Source: Asterias rubens
Taxonomy: Eukaryota; Echinodermata; Asteroidea; Forcipulatida; Asteriidae
NCBI RefSeq assembly: GCF_902459465.1
Contig: NC_047078.1
Coordinates: forward strand, 8,828,333 to 8,892,332
Length of the DNA: 64,000 nucleotides
Reading direction: 5' to 3'
In this document: one piece after another, positions 1 through 11,439 of the stretch
Numbering within the stretch: the first letter of the stretch is position 1
How the letters are laid out: every line of letters starts with the position of its first letter
Made by a program: the position numbers and the translations under genes
The notes under the pieces: model-generated
Databases searched by the model: none
The model's input: only the letters and a program-made list of their open reading frames with translations
Told to the model about the DNA's origin: nothing

Positions 1-326
1 TGAAAATGAGCTAATTAGCACTGTAGTGAGTAATAGAAAGATCGGTTTAGGGAGCCCAAGCTGCGCTCGCCCAAGCTGCGCTCGCCCTTGACATTTGGGA
101 GATGCTACTCTTTTTTAAAATTCAATGTTGGCATCTCTGCTAATACTCATTGTACAAAAAGGAACCAGACCATACATCTTCCAGCCTTGGTTTGGTTACA
201 TTGATTTCCATGGAAGAAAATCAAGATGGCCACACCATAATAAAAGTCTATTGTATCTTACAATTTCATTATTGGCCTGTGGACATCCATTTCAATTTGA
301 AACTGTGTGGAAATATTTGAGGTTTC
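1..326. other. AT-rich non-coding stretch, no gene seen
   Basis: I see no coding sequence here. Near 56-88 a 16-bp unit (CCCAAGCTGCGCTCG core) occurs twice in tandem. The 102-codon open frame running from 125 into the transposon has no recognisable domain and crosses the element's terminal repeat, so I treat it as chance. Confidence 0.5.
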
Positions 327-627
327 TTATAAGTAGGGCCACTGATTTTCCGTTTCAGAAAAGTGCAAATTCCGTTTGGCAAAAACATGAATTCCGTTTC
401 AGGCACAAAAAATTCCGTTTCATGTTTTTTTAATTAGATAAAAGGTTGTTTAATACCCAGGGACACATTATAAAAATCAATTTGAGATAAGTTGCACTGT
501 TGACTTTGTAAAATGTTCATTTGAACTGACAAATTTCAAAAAAATACTTTTTTTATAACTGTGGATTATTTTATATACTGCTGTTCGATGAAACAAAAAC
601 ATGTAGTCAGGGTAAAAAGGTTGATCT

Positions 628-677
628 GTGACTGCAGTATCACTGTGACTGCAGTATCACTGTGACTGCAGTATCAA
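628..677. repeat. 17-bp tandem repeat, 3 copies
   Basis: The unit GTGACTGCAGTATCACT is repeated three times, the last copy slightly diverged. It lies inside the hAT-like element and contains the palindrome CTGCAG. Confidence 0.8.
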
Positions 678-691
678 TGCACATGATGTGA

Positions 692-817
692 TAGACTTGA
701 TTCCAAGTCTAAAACTGCAGTTGATTCTCTGCATCAGCCACATTGTAGGCTAATGACAGGAGTGTATCCACAAGAGGGCGCTGTTTCAGCATGATCAAAG
801 ACTTGGGAACAAGTCTA
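692..817. mobile_element. Palindromic MITE (TAGACTTG family), copy 1
   Basis: The left end TAGACTTGATTCCAAGTCT (692-710) pairs with the inverted right end AGACTTGGGAACAAGTCTA, with two mismatches in 19. Each end is itself nearly palindromic (AGACTTG...CAAGTCT). A second, 185-bp member is at 44446-44630. This copy is nested in the hAT-like element, so it is younger than that insertion or was carried by it. Confidence 0.65.
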
Positions 818-1185
818 TGGACGTGACCATTCTCCATCCACAAACAAAATGTCAGCCATTTTGTTTTCGCTTTGGCGACAGAATGTTGACAGTTAACGGT
901 TTTATTTTAGACCTTTCCGAGATGAAAAAACATTGTATGTGTTCTTATAGATCATAGGTAAGCTAGTTTGTGTATTATTGTGCCGCGAATAATGCCCTTC
1001 GCTTCACCATGTTAACAACGTGTGTACATCATGTGTGTAAACATTGAGGATGGTGTGGCAGAAGTAGAACAGAATGATCCACGGTTACGATCTCGTATTT
1101 TTTAATGGTGTGATTTCTGATGCCTTTTTAGTTTAACAAAAAGAATCTTAATAAAGAATGCAATTTCAATAGTTTTGGCGTCAAG

Positions 1186-1217
<32 letters not shown>
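1186..1217 (+). repeat. Poly-A tract with upstream AATAAA
   Basis: A run of 32 A follows an AATAAA at 1150-1155. This resembles the end of a polyadenylated transcript, but it sits inside a DNA transposon and no retrocopy body could be identified. It may equally be an expanded homopolymer. Confidence 0.6.
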
Positions 1218-1220
<3 letters not shown>

Positions 1221-1394
1221 AATTTTCTGAAATCCCGTTTTCCGTTTCAAAGGGCGGATTCCGCGAATTCCGTCCGTTTTCCGCGATCGCGGAAAATCAG
1301 TGGCCCTATATAAGTCTGGTCAATGAGAGGCGTCCTTGGGTCTCATATTTCAAACATAGCGCTCCAGGCATGCAACTCTTCCGCCGGTCCGTGG

Positions 1395-1500
1395 TTTACG
1401 CATTTAAGCGCTTTGCATCCTTTGGAAAAGGCGCTTTATAAATTCGGTTATTATTATTAATTATTATTATTAATTACTATTAATTATTATTATTTATTAC
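1395..1500 (+). mobile_element. Retroposon-like 3' tail with (TTA)n
   Basis: The sequence around AAGGCGCTTTATAAATTCGG followed by imperfect TTATTA repeats resembles the common 3' tail of invertebrate SINE/LINE elements. A similar tail ending in (AATAAT)n occurs near 56650-56735. Only the tail is recognisable. It abuts the start of the 12-bp array. Confidence 0.45.
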
Positions 1501-1501
1501 A

Positions 1502-1530
<29 letters not shown>
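1501..1530. repeat. (GCTGTT)n microsatellite
   Basis: Perfect GCTGTT units bridge the TTA-rich tail and the 12-bp array. GCTGTTGCTGTT differs from the array unit GTTGTAGCATCA by few changes, so it may have seeded the array. Confidence 0.75.
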
Positions 1531-1532
<2 letters not shown>

Positions 1533-4500
1533 TAGTATCAGTTGTGGCATCAGTTGTGGCATCAGTTGTGGCATCAGTTGTGGCATCAGTTGTGGCATCA
1601 GTTGTGGCATCAGTTGTGGCATCAGTTGTGGCATCAGTTGTGGCATCAGTTGTGGCATCAGTTGTGGCATCAGTTGTGGCATCAGTTGTGGCATCAGTTG
1701 TGGCATCAGTTGTGGCATCAGTTGTGGCATCAGTTGTGGCATCAGTTGTGGCATCAGTTGTGGCATCAGTTGTAGCATCAGTTGTAGCATCAGTTGTAGC
1801 ATCAGTTGTAGCATCAGTTGTAGCATCAGTTGTAGCATCAGTTGTAGCATCAGTTGTAGCATCAGTTGTAGCATCAGTTGTAGCATCAGTTGTAGCACCA
1901 GTTGTAGCACCAGTTGTAGCACCAGTTGTAGCACCAGTTGTAGCACCAGTTGTAGCACCAGTTGTAGAACCAGTTGTAGCATCAGTTGTAGCATCAGTTG
2001 TAGCATCAGTTGTAGCATCAGTTGTAGCATCAGTTGTAGCATCAGTTGTAGCATCAGTTGTAGCATCAGTTGTAGCATCAGTTGTAGCATCAGTTGTAGC
2101 ATCAGTTGTAGCATCAGTTGTAGCATCAGTTGTAGCATCAGTTGTAGCATCAGTTGTAGCATCAGTTGTAGCATCAGTTGTAGCATCAGTTGTAGCATCA
2201 GCTGTAGTTCCAGTTGTAGTTCCAGTTGTAGTTCCAGTTGTAGCACCAGTTGTAGCACCAGTTGTAGCACCAGTTGTAGCATCAGTTGTAGCATCAGTTG
2301 TAGCATCAGTTGTAGCATCAGTTGTAGCATCAGTTGTAGCATCAGTTGTAGCATCAGTTGTAGCATCAGTTGTAGCATCAGTTGTAGCATCAGTTGTAGC
2401 ATCAGTTGTAGCATCAGTTGTAGCATCAGTTGTAGCATCAGTTGTAGCATCAGTTGTAGTATCAGTTGTAGCATCAGTTGTAGCATCAGATGTAGCATCA
2501 GATGTAGCATCAGTTGTAGCATCAGTTGTAGCATCAGTTGTAGCATCAGTTGTAGCATCAGTTGTAGTATCAGTTGTAGTATCAGTTGTAGCATCAGTTG
2601 TAGCATCAGTTGTAGCATCAGTTGTAGCATCAGTTGTAGCATCAGTTGTAGCATCAGTTGTAGCATCAGTTGTAGCATCAGTTGTAGCATCAGTTGTAGC
2701 ATCAGTTGTAGCATCAGTTGTAGCATCAGTTGTAGCATCAGTTGTAGCATCAGTTGTAGCATCAGTTGTAGTATCAGTTGTAGTATCAGTTGTAGTATCA
2801 GTTGTAGTATCAGTTGTAGCATCAGTTTTAGCACCAGTTTTAGCACCAGTTTTAGTACCAGTTTTAGTACCAGTTTTAGTACCAGTTTTAGTACCAGTTG
2901 TAGCATCAGTTGTAGCATCAGTTGTAGCATCAGTTGTAGTATCAGTTGTAGCATCAGTTGTAGCATCAGTTGTAGCATCAGTTGTAGCATCAGATGTAGC
3001 ATCAGTTGTAGTATCAGTTGTAGTATCAGTTGTAGTATCAGTTGTAGTATCAGTTGTAGTATCAGTTGTAGTATCAGTTGTAGCATCAGTTTTAGTACCA
3101 GTTTTAGTACCAGTTGTAGCATCAGTTGTAGCATCAGTTGTAGCATCAGTTGTAGCATCAGTTGTAGTATCAGTTGTAGTATCAGTTGTAGTATCAGTTG
3201 TAGCATCAGTTGTAGCATCAGTTGTAGCATCAGTTGTAGCATCAGTTGTAGCATCAGTTGTAGTATCAGTTGTAGCATCAGATGTAGCATCAGATGTAGC
3301 ATCAGTTGTAGCATCAGTTGTAGCATCAGTTGTAGCATCAGTTGTAGCATCAGTTGTAGTATCAGTTGTAGTATCAGTTGTAGTATCAGTTGTAGTATCA
3401 GTTGTAGCATCAGTTGTAGCATCAGTTGTAGCATCAGTTGTAGCATCAGTTGTAGCATCAGTTGTAGCATCAGTTGTAGCATCAGTTGTAGCATCAGTTG
3501 TAGCATCAGTTGTAGTATCAGTTGTAGTATCAGTTGTAGCATCAGTTTGTAGTATCAGTTGTAGTATCAGTTGTAGTATCAGTTGTAGCATCAGTTGTAG
3601 CACCAGTTTTAGCACCAGTTTTAGTACCAGTTTTAGTACCAGTTTTAGTACCAGTTGTAGTACCAGTTGTAGCACCAGTTGTAGCATCAGTTGTAGCATC
3701 AGTTGTAGTATCAGTTGTAGTATCAGTTGTAGCATCAGTTGTAGCATCAGTTGTAGCATCAGTTGTAGCATCAGTTGTAGCATCAGATGTAGTATCAGTT
3801 GTAGTATCAGTTGTAGTATCAGTTGTAGTATCAGTTGTAGTATCAGTTGTAGTATCAGTTGTAGTATCAGTTGTAGCACCAGTTTTAGCACCAGTTTTAG
3901 TACCAGTTTTAGTACCAGTTGTAGCATCAGTTGTAGCATCAGTTGTAGCATCAGTTGTAGCATCAGTTGTAGCATCAGTTGTAGTATCAGTTGTAGCATC
4001 AGTTGTAGCATCAGTTGTAGCATCAGTTGTAGCATCAGTTGTAGCATCAGTTGTAGCATCAGTTGTAGCATCAGTTGTAGCATCAGTTGTAGCATCAGTT
4101 GTAGCATCAGTTGTAGCATCAGTTGTAGCATCAGATGTAGCATCAGTTGTAGCATCAGTTGTAGCATCAGTTGTAGCATCAGTTGTAGCATCAGTTGTAG
4201 TATCAGTTGTAGTATCAGTTGTAGTATCAGTTGTAGCATCAGTTGTAGCATCAGTTGTAGCATCAGTTGTAGCATCAGTTGTAGCATCAGTTGTAGCATC
4301 AGTTGTAGCATCAGTTGTAGCATCAGTTGTAGCATCAGTTGTAGCATCAGTTGTAGCATCAGTTGTAGCATCAGTTGTAGCATCAGTTGTAGCATCAGTT
4401 GTAGCATCAGTTGTAGCATCAGTTGTAGCACCAGTTGTAGCACCAGTTGTAGCACCAGTTGTAGCACCAGTTGTAGCACCAGTTGTAGCACCAGTTGTAG

Positions 4501-7500
4501 CACCAGTTGTAGCACCAGTTGTAGCATCAGTTGTAGCATCAGTTGTAGCATCAGTTGTAGCATCAGTTGTAGCATCAGTTGTAGCATCAGTTGTAGCATC
4601 AGTTGTAGCATCAGTTGTAGCATCAGTTGTAGCATCAGTTGTAGCATCAGTTGTAGCATCAGTTGTAGCATCAGTTGTAGCATCAGTTGTAGCATCAGAT
4701 GTAGCATCAGATGTAGCATCAGATGTAGCATCAGTTGTAGCATCAGTTGTAGCATCAGTTGTAGCATCAGTTGTAGCATCAGTTGTAGCATCAGTTGTAG
4801 CATCAGTTGTAGCATCAGTTGTAGCATCAGTTGTAGCATCAGTTGTAGCATCAGTTGTAGCATCAGTTTTAGAACCAGTTGTAGCATCAGTTGTAGCATC
4901 AGTTGTAGCATCAGTTGTAGCATCAGTTGTAGCATCAGTTGTAGCATCAGTTGTAGCATCAGTTGTAGCATCAGTTGTAGCATCAGTTGTAGCATCAGTT
5001 GTAGCATCAGTTGTAGCATCAGTTGTAGCATCAGTTGTAGCATCAGTTGTAGCATCAGTTGTAGCATCAGTTGTAGCATCAGTTGTAGCATCAGTTGTAG
5101 CATCAGTTGTAGCACCAGTTTTAGTACCAGTTTTAGTACCAGTTTTAGTACCAGTTTTAGTACCAGTTTTAGTACCAGTTGTAGCATCAGTTGTAGCATC
5201 AGTTGTAGCATCAGTTGTAGCATCAGTTGTAGCATCAGTTGTAGCATCAGTTGTAGCATCAGTTGTAGCATCAGTTGTAGCATCAGTTGTAGCATCAGAT
5301 GTAGCATCAGATGTAGCATCAGTTGTAGTATCAGTTGTAGTATCAGTTGTAGTATCAGTTGTAGTATCAGTTGTAGTATCAGTTGTAGTATCAGTTGTAG
5401 CATCAGTTTTAGTACCAGTTGTAGCAACAGTTGTAGCACCAGTTGTAGCATCAGTTGTAGCATCAGTTGTAGCATCAGTTGTAGCATCAGTTGTAGCATC
5501 AGTTGTAGCATCAGTTTTAGAACCAGTTGTAGTACCAGTTGTAGCATCAGTTGTAGCATCAGTTGTAGCATCAGTTGTAGCATCAGTTGTAGCATCAGTT
5601 GTAGCATCAGTTGTAGCATCAGTTGTAGCATCAGTTGTAGCATCAGTTGTAGCATCAGTTGTAGCATCAGTTGTAGCATCAGTTGTAGCATCAGTTGTAG
5701 CATCAGTTGTAGCATCAGTTGTAGCATCAGATGTAGCATCAGTTGTAGCATCAGTTGTAGCATCAGTTGTAGCATCAGTTGTAGCATCAGTTGTAGCATC
5801 AGTTGTAGCATCAGTTGTAGCATCAGTTGTAGCATCAGTTGTAGCATCAGTTGTAGTATCAGTTGTAGTATCAGTTGTAGTATCAGTTGTAGTATCAGTT
5901 GTAGCATCAGTTGTAGCATCAGTTTTAGTACCAGTTTTAGTACCAGTTTTAGTACCAGTTGTAGCATCAGTTGTAGCATCAGTTCTAGTATCAGTTCTAG
6001 TATCAGTTCTAGTATCAGTTGTAGCATCAGTTGTAGCATCAGTTGTAGCATCAGTTGTAGCATCAGTTGTAGCATCAGTTGTAGCATCAGTTGTAGCACC
6101 AGTTGTAGCATCAGTTGTAGCATCAGTTGTAGCATCAGTTGTAGCATCAGTTGTAGCATCAGTTGTAGCATCAGTTGTAGCATCAGTTGTAGCATCAGTT
6201 GTAGCATCAGTTGTAGTATCAGTTGTAGTATCAGTTGTAGCATCAGTTGTAGCATCAGTTGTAGCATCAGTTGTAGCATCAGTTGTAGTATCAGTTGTAG
6301 TATCAGTTGTAGTATCAGTTGTAGCATCAGATGTAGTATCAGTTGTAGCATCAGTTGTAGCATCAGTTGTAGCATCAGTTGTAGCATCAGTTGTAGTATC
6401 AGTTGTAGTATCAGTTGTAGCATCAGTTGTAGCATCAGTTGTAGTATCAGTTGTAGTATCAGTTGTAGTATCAGTTGTAGTATCAGTTGTAGCATCAGTT
6501 GTAGCATCAGTTGTAGCATCAGTTGTAGCAACAGTTGTAGCACCAGTTGTAGCATCAGTTGTAGCATCAGTTGTAGCATCAGTTGTAGCATCAGTTGTAG
6601 CATCAGTTGTAGCATCAGTTGTAGCATCAGTTGTAGCATCAGTTGTAGTACCAGTTGTAGCATCAGTTGTAGCATCAGTTGTAGCATCAGTTGTAGCATC
6701 AGTTGTAGCATCAGTTGTAGCATCAGTTGTAGCATCAGTTGTAGTATCAGTTGAAGTATCAGTTGTAGTATCAGTTGTAGTATCAGGTAGTACCAGTTTT
6801 AGCATCAGTTGTAGCATCAGTTGTAGCACCAGTTGTAGTACCAGTTGTAGCATCAGTTGTAGCATCAGTTGTAGTATCAGTTGTAGCATCAGTTGTAGCA
6901 TCAGTTGTAGCATCAGTTGTAGCATCAGTTGTAGCATCAGTTGTAGCATCAGTTGTAGCATCAGTTGTAGCATCAGTTGTAGCATCAGTTGTAGCATCAG
7001 TTGTAGCACCAGTTGTAGCACCAGTTGTAGTATCAGTTGTAGTATCAGTTGTAGCATCAGTTGTAGCATCAGTTGTAGCATCAGTTGTAGTATCAGTTGT
7101 AGTATCAGTTGTAGTATCAGTTGTAGTATCAGTTGTAGTATCAGTTGTAGTATCAGTTGTAGCATCAGTTGTAGCATCAGTTGTAGCATCAGTTGTAGCA
7201 TCAGTTGTAGCATCAGTTGTAGCATCAGTTGTAGCATCAGTTGTAGCATCAGTTGTAGTATCAGTTGTAGTATCAGTTGTAGCATCATTTGTAGCATCAG
7301 TTGTAGCATCAGTTTTAGCATCAGTTGTAGTACCAGTTGTAGCATCAGATGTAGTATCAGTTGAAGTATCAGTTGTAGTATCAGTTGTAGCATCAGTTGT
7401 AGTATCAGTTGTAGCATCAGTTGTAGCATCAGTTGTAGCATCAGTTGTAGCATCAGTTGTAGCATCAGTTGTAGTATCAGTTGTAGCATCAGTTGTAGCA

Positions 7501-8200
7501 TCAGTTGTAGTATCAGTTGTAGCATCAGTTGTAGCATCAGTTGTAGCATCAGTTGTAGCATCAGTTGTAGTATCAGTTGTAGTATCAGTTGTAGTATCAG
7601 TTGTAGTATCAGTTGTAGTATCAGTTGTAGTATCAGTTGTAGCATCAGTTGTAGCATCAGTTGTAGCATCAGTTGTAGTATCAGTTGTAGTATCAGTTGT
7701 AGTATCAGTTGTAGTATCAGTTGTAGTATCAGTTGTAGCATCAGTTGTAGTATCAGATGTAGCATCAGTTGTAGCATCAGTTGTAGCATCAGTTGTAGCA
7801 TCAGTTGTAGCATCAGTTGTAGTATCAGTTGTAGTATCAGTTGTAGCATCAGTTGTAGCATCAGTTGTAGCATCAGTTGTAGCATCAGTTGTAGCATCAG
7901 TTGTAGTATCAGTTGTAGTATCAGTTGTAGTATCAGTTGTAGTATCAGTTGTAGTATCAGTTGTAGTATCAGTTGTAGCATCAGTTGTAGCATCAGATGT
8001 AGCATCAGATGTAGCATCAGTTGTAGCATCAGTTGTAGCATCAGTTGTAGCATCAGTTGTAGCATCAGTTGTAGCATCAGTTGTAGCATCAGTTGTAGCA
8101 TCAGTTGTAGCATCAGTTGTAGCATCAGTTGTAGCATCAGTTGTAGCATCAGTTGTAGCATCAGTTGTAGCATCAGTTGTAGCATCAGTTGTAGCATCAG
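1529..8200. repeat. Giant 12-bp tandem array, GTTGTAGCATCA, about 556 units
   Basis: The consensus GTTGTAGCATCA runs for about 6.67 kb. Variants differ at a few positions (GTTGTAGTATCA, GTTGTAGCACCA, GTTTTAGTACCA, GATGTAGCATCA, GTTGTGGCATCA) and occur in runs of 2 to about 19 identical units, which indicates local duplication. The period is broken near 3545 (one extra T) and near 6785 (a deletion). Because 12 is a multiple of 3 and the unit lacks stops in most frames, open frames of more than 1700 codons exist on both strands: Thr-Asp-Ala-Thr or Leu-Met-Leu-Gln on the minus strand, Ser-Val-Val-Ala or Ser-Cys-Ser-Ile on the plus strand. I treat them as by-products. No signal peptide, flanking domain or exon boundary supports translation, although a Thr-rich secreted repeat protein cannot be strictly excluded. 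Confidence 0.95.
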
Positions 8201-10804
8201 AGGGTGCCTGAATACAAGCCACATCCCAGAGGGTGCCTGACTACAAGGCACATCCCAGAGGGTGCCTGCCTAGAGGACATCATCCCATGTGTTTGAAGCG
8301 CACAAAACATAGGTAAATTTTCAAATTCTGATCATAATTAATCAAAAGGGCTGATGTACAGACCCACATAGAGACATGCAGTGTTGCACTTGTTGATTTA
8401 ACTCGATTGGTATGTATTTTATGAGTCTGCAGTTCTGCTGGGGATGTGTTGCTACCTGCTGCTGACAACATCCCAGAGGGTGCCTGGCTACGAATTACAT
8501 CCCAGAGGGTGCCTGACTACGAGCCACATCCCAGAGGGTGCCTGACTACAAGCCACATCCCAGAGGGTGCCTGACTACAAGCCACATCCCAGAGGGTGCC
8601 TGACTACAAGCCACATCCCAGAGGGTGCCTGACTACAGCCACATCCCAGAGGGTGCCTGACTACAAGCCACATCCCAGAGGGTGCCTGACTACAAGCCAC
8701 ATCCCAGAGGGTGCCTGCCTAGAGGACATCATCCCATGTGATTGAAGTGCACAAAACATAGGTAAATTTCCAAATTCTGATCATAATTAATCAAAAGGGT
8801 TTACGTACAGACCCACATAGAGACATGCAGTGTTACACTTGTTGATTTGACTCGATTGGTATATATTTTAGGAGTCTGCAGTTCTGCTGGGGATGTGGTG
8901 CTACCTGCTGCTGACAACATCTCAGAGGGTGCCTGGCTACGAGCTACACACCAGAGGGTGCCTGACTACGAGCCACATCCCAGAGGGTGCCTGACTACAA
9001 GCCACATCCCAGAGGGTGCCTGCCTAAAGGACTTCATCCCATGTGATTGTAGCGCACCAAACATAGGTAAATTTCCAAATTCTGATCATAATTAATCAAA
9101 AGGGCTTATGTACAGACCCACATAGAGACATGCAGTGTTACACTTGTTGATTTGACTCGATTGGTAAATATTTCAGGAGTCTGCACTTCTGCTGGGGATG
9201 TGGTGGTACCTTCTGCTGACAACGTCCCAGAGGGTGCCTGGCTACGAGCTACATCCCAGAGGGTGCCTGACAACGAGCCACATCCCAGAGGGTGCCTGAC
9301 TACAAGCCACATCCCAGAGGGTGCCTGGCTACAAGCCACATCCCAGAGGGTGCCTGACTACAAGCCACATCCAAGAGAGTGCCTGACTACAAGCCACATC
9401 CCAGAGGGTGCCTGACTACAAGCTACATCACAGAGAGTGCCTGACTAGAGGATATCATCCCATGTGATTGAAGCGCACCAAACATAGATAAATTTTCAAA
9501 TTCTGATCATAATTAATCAAAAGGGCTGATGTACAGACCCACATAGAGACATGCAGTGTTACACTTGTTGATTTGACTCGATTGGTATATATTTCAGGAG
9601 TCTGCAGTTCTGCTGGGGATGGGTGCTACCTGCTGCTGATAACATCCCAGAGGGTGCCTGGCTACGAGCTACATCCCAGAGGGTGCCTGACTACAAGCCA
9701 CATCCCATAGGGTGCCTGACTACAAGCCACATCCCAGAGGGTGCCTGCCTAGAGGACATCATCTCATGTAATTGAAGCGCACCAAACATGGGTAAATTTC
9801 CAAATTCTGATCATAATTAATCAAAAGGGCTTATGTACAGACCCACATAGAGACATGCAGTGTTACACTTGTTGATTTGACTCGATTGGTATATATTTCA
9901 GGAATCTGCAGTTCTGCTGGGGATGTGGTGCTACCTGCTGCTGACAACATCCTAGAGGGTGCCTGGCTACGAGCTACATACCAGAGGGTGCCTGACTACG
10001 AGCCACATCCCAGAGGTTGCCTGACTACGAGCCACATCCCAGAGGGTGCCTGACTACAAGCCACATCCCAGAGGGTGCCTGACTACAAGCCACATCCCAG
10101 AGGGTGCCTGACTACAAGCCACATCCCAGAGGGTGCCTGACTTCAAGCCCCATCCCAGAGGGTGCCTGACTACAAGCCACATCCCAGAGGGTGCCTGACT
10201 ACAATCCACATCCCAGAGGGTGCCTGACTACAAGCCACATCCCAGAGGGTGCCTGACTACAAGCCACATCCCAGAGGGTGCCTGACTACAAGCCACATCC
10301 CAGAGGGTGCCTGACTACAATCGGCATCCCAGAGGGTGCCTGTCTACAAGCCACATCCCAGAGGGTGCCTGACTACAATCCACATCCCAGAGGGTGCCTG
10401 ACTACAAGCCACATCCCAGAGGGTGCCTGCCTAGAGGACATCATCCCATGTGATTGAAGGGCACCAAACATAGGTAAATTTCCAAATTCTGATCATAATT
10501 AATCAAAAGGGCTTATGTACAGACCCACATAGAGACATGCAGTGTTACACTTGTTGATTTGACTCGATTGGTATAAATTTCAGGAGTCTGCAGTTCTGCT
10601 GGGGATGTGGTGCTACCTGCTCCTGACAACATCCCAGAGGGTGCCTGGCTATGAGCTACATCCCAGAGGGTGCCTGACTACAAGCCACATCCCAGAGGGT
10701 GCCTGACTACAAGCCACATCCCAGAGGGTGCCTGACTACAAGCCACATCGCAGAGGGTGCCTGACTACAAGCTACATCCCAGAGGGTGCCTGACTACAAG
10801 CCAC
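8200..10804. repeat. Composite array: 29-bp minisatellite blocks with six spacers of about 200 bp
   Basis: The 29-bp unit (AGAGGGTGCCTGACTACAAG plus CCACATCCC) occurs in blocks of about 3, 9, 4, 8, 4, 17 and 6 units. The blocks are separated by six copies of a spacer of about 200 bp, beginning near 8269, 8719, 9024, 9444, 9749 and 10430 and containing ATAATTAATCAAAAGGG. The first unit is fused directly to the end of the 12-bp array through a shared GCATCAGAGGG junction. Since 29 is not a multiple of 3, the frame rotates every unit and the block reads as a 29-residue repeat in any frame. Each spacer carries an intron-like stretch of about 110 bp (CATAG/GTAAAT to TTTCAG/GAG), though the first copy lacks the acceptor. 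No recognised protein is encoded. Confidence 0.9.
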
Positions 10805-10895
10805 AACAAGATTTGTGAAGATTTCACATTTCGTTGGCCTGTTTAATTCATTCTTGGAAGTATATGTGCTTTTCGAATTGTTGTCAACATACTTT

Positions 10896-11151
10896 AAATG
10901 AGGTACCTCATTACAAGTATGTAGACAGAATACATGTTAAACTTGTATCGAGCTACTATACAAGTTCATGTATTCACATACAAAAACTGCATGTTTGTAA
11001 TGAGGTACTTCATTACAATCATGTAATTATAACATGCTTGCAATGAAGTACCTTATTGCAAGTATGTAAACGTTTCATGTGCGTAATGAAGTACCGCATT
11101 ACAACCGTGAAACAAGTTAAGTTAATTTGTAATGCAGTTTGCTCATTACAA
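10896..11151. repeat. Near-palindromic 20-bp repeats, partly 43-bp period
   Basis: Copies of a sequence like GTAATGAGGTACCTCATTAC occur at about 10896, 10997, 11040, 11083 and 11131, with a diverged one near 10941. The three best are exactly 43 bp apart. AATGAGGTACCTCATT (10898-10913) is a perfect palindrome. Each copy could form a short hairpin. Confidence 0.7.
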
Positions 11152-11439
11152 AATACGAAACAACATAAGTTTATTTGTAGTAAATTCATAACAAATAAAA
11201 AGAGAACAATATGATTAAGGAGTGTGTTTAAGTGTTTATTAGACATTAAGTTTTGTATTGTTACTACTTAATTTGTCTTTCAATTATTTATTAGTCTAAT
11301 TGTTTACATGGTATTTGTTCTGGGGTAGCTTACATGGTGGCCACCATGTTGTTTTGTTGGTAACTCTTAAAGCTTTTAGTGTGAAAGGTCATGACATTGT
11401 GTTGTGTGAATATGGAGGTTGTTTAAGAGTACTCATTAC
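11152..11439. other. AT-rich spacer, no gene seen
   Basis: This sequence lies between the palindromic repeats and the 58-bp array. It contains TGGTGGCCACCA (about 11335-11346), a 12-bp perfect palindrome. I see no coding potential. Confidence 0.4.

Larger units (their letters stand above)
335..1307. mobile_element. Non-autonomous hAT-like DNA transposon (about 970 bp)
   Basis: The left end AGGGCCACTGATTTTCCG (335-352) is matched in inverted orientation by CGGAAAATCAGTGGCCCT at the right end (about 1290-1307). The flanks TTATAAGT (left) and ATATAAGT (right) make an 8-bp duplication with one mismatch, the size produced by hAT transposases. TTCCGTTT-type motifs recur just inside both ends (for example near 349, 369, 390, 411 and 1245), as expected of subterminal transposase-binding repeats. 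No transposase is encoded, so the copy is non-autonomous. A 126-bp palindromic MITE lies inside it at 692-817. A run of 32 A (1186-1217) lies near the right end, about 30 bp after an AATAAA. The hAT assignment rests on the terminal repeats and flank size only. Confidence 0.7.

Noticed and set aside
1150..1217. AATAAA plus poly-A as the end of a processed retrocopy
   Set aside because: It lies inside a DNA transposon with matching inverted ends. No gene body or retrocopy target duplication could be found upstream.
1480..8251. Open frames of 479 to 1751 codons on both strands of the 12-bp array
   Set aside because: A 12-bp unit without stops is automatically open in most frames. Several frames on both strands are equally long and none has a start context, signal peptide or adjoining domain.
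8200..10804. CRISPR-like array (29-bp repeats)
   Set aside because: The repeats are directly adjacent with no unique spacers, the genome is eukaryotic and there are no cas genes.
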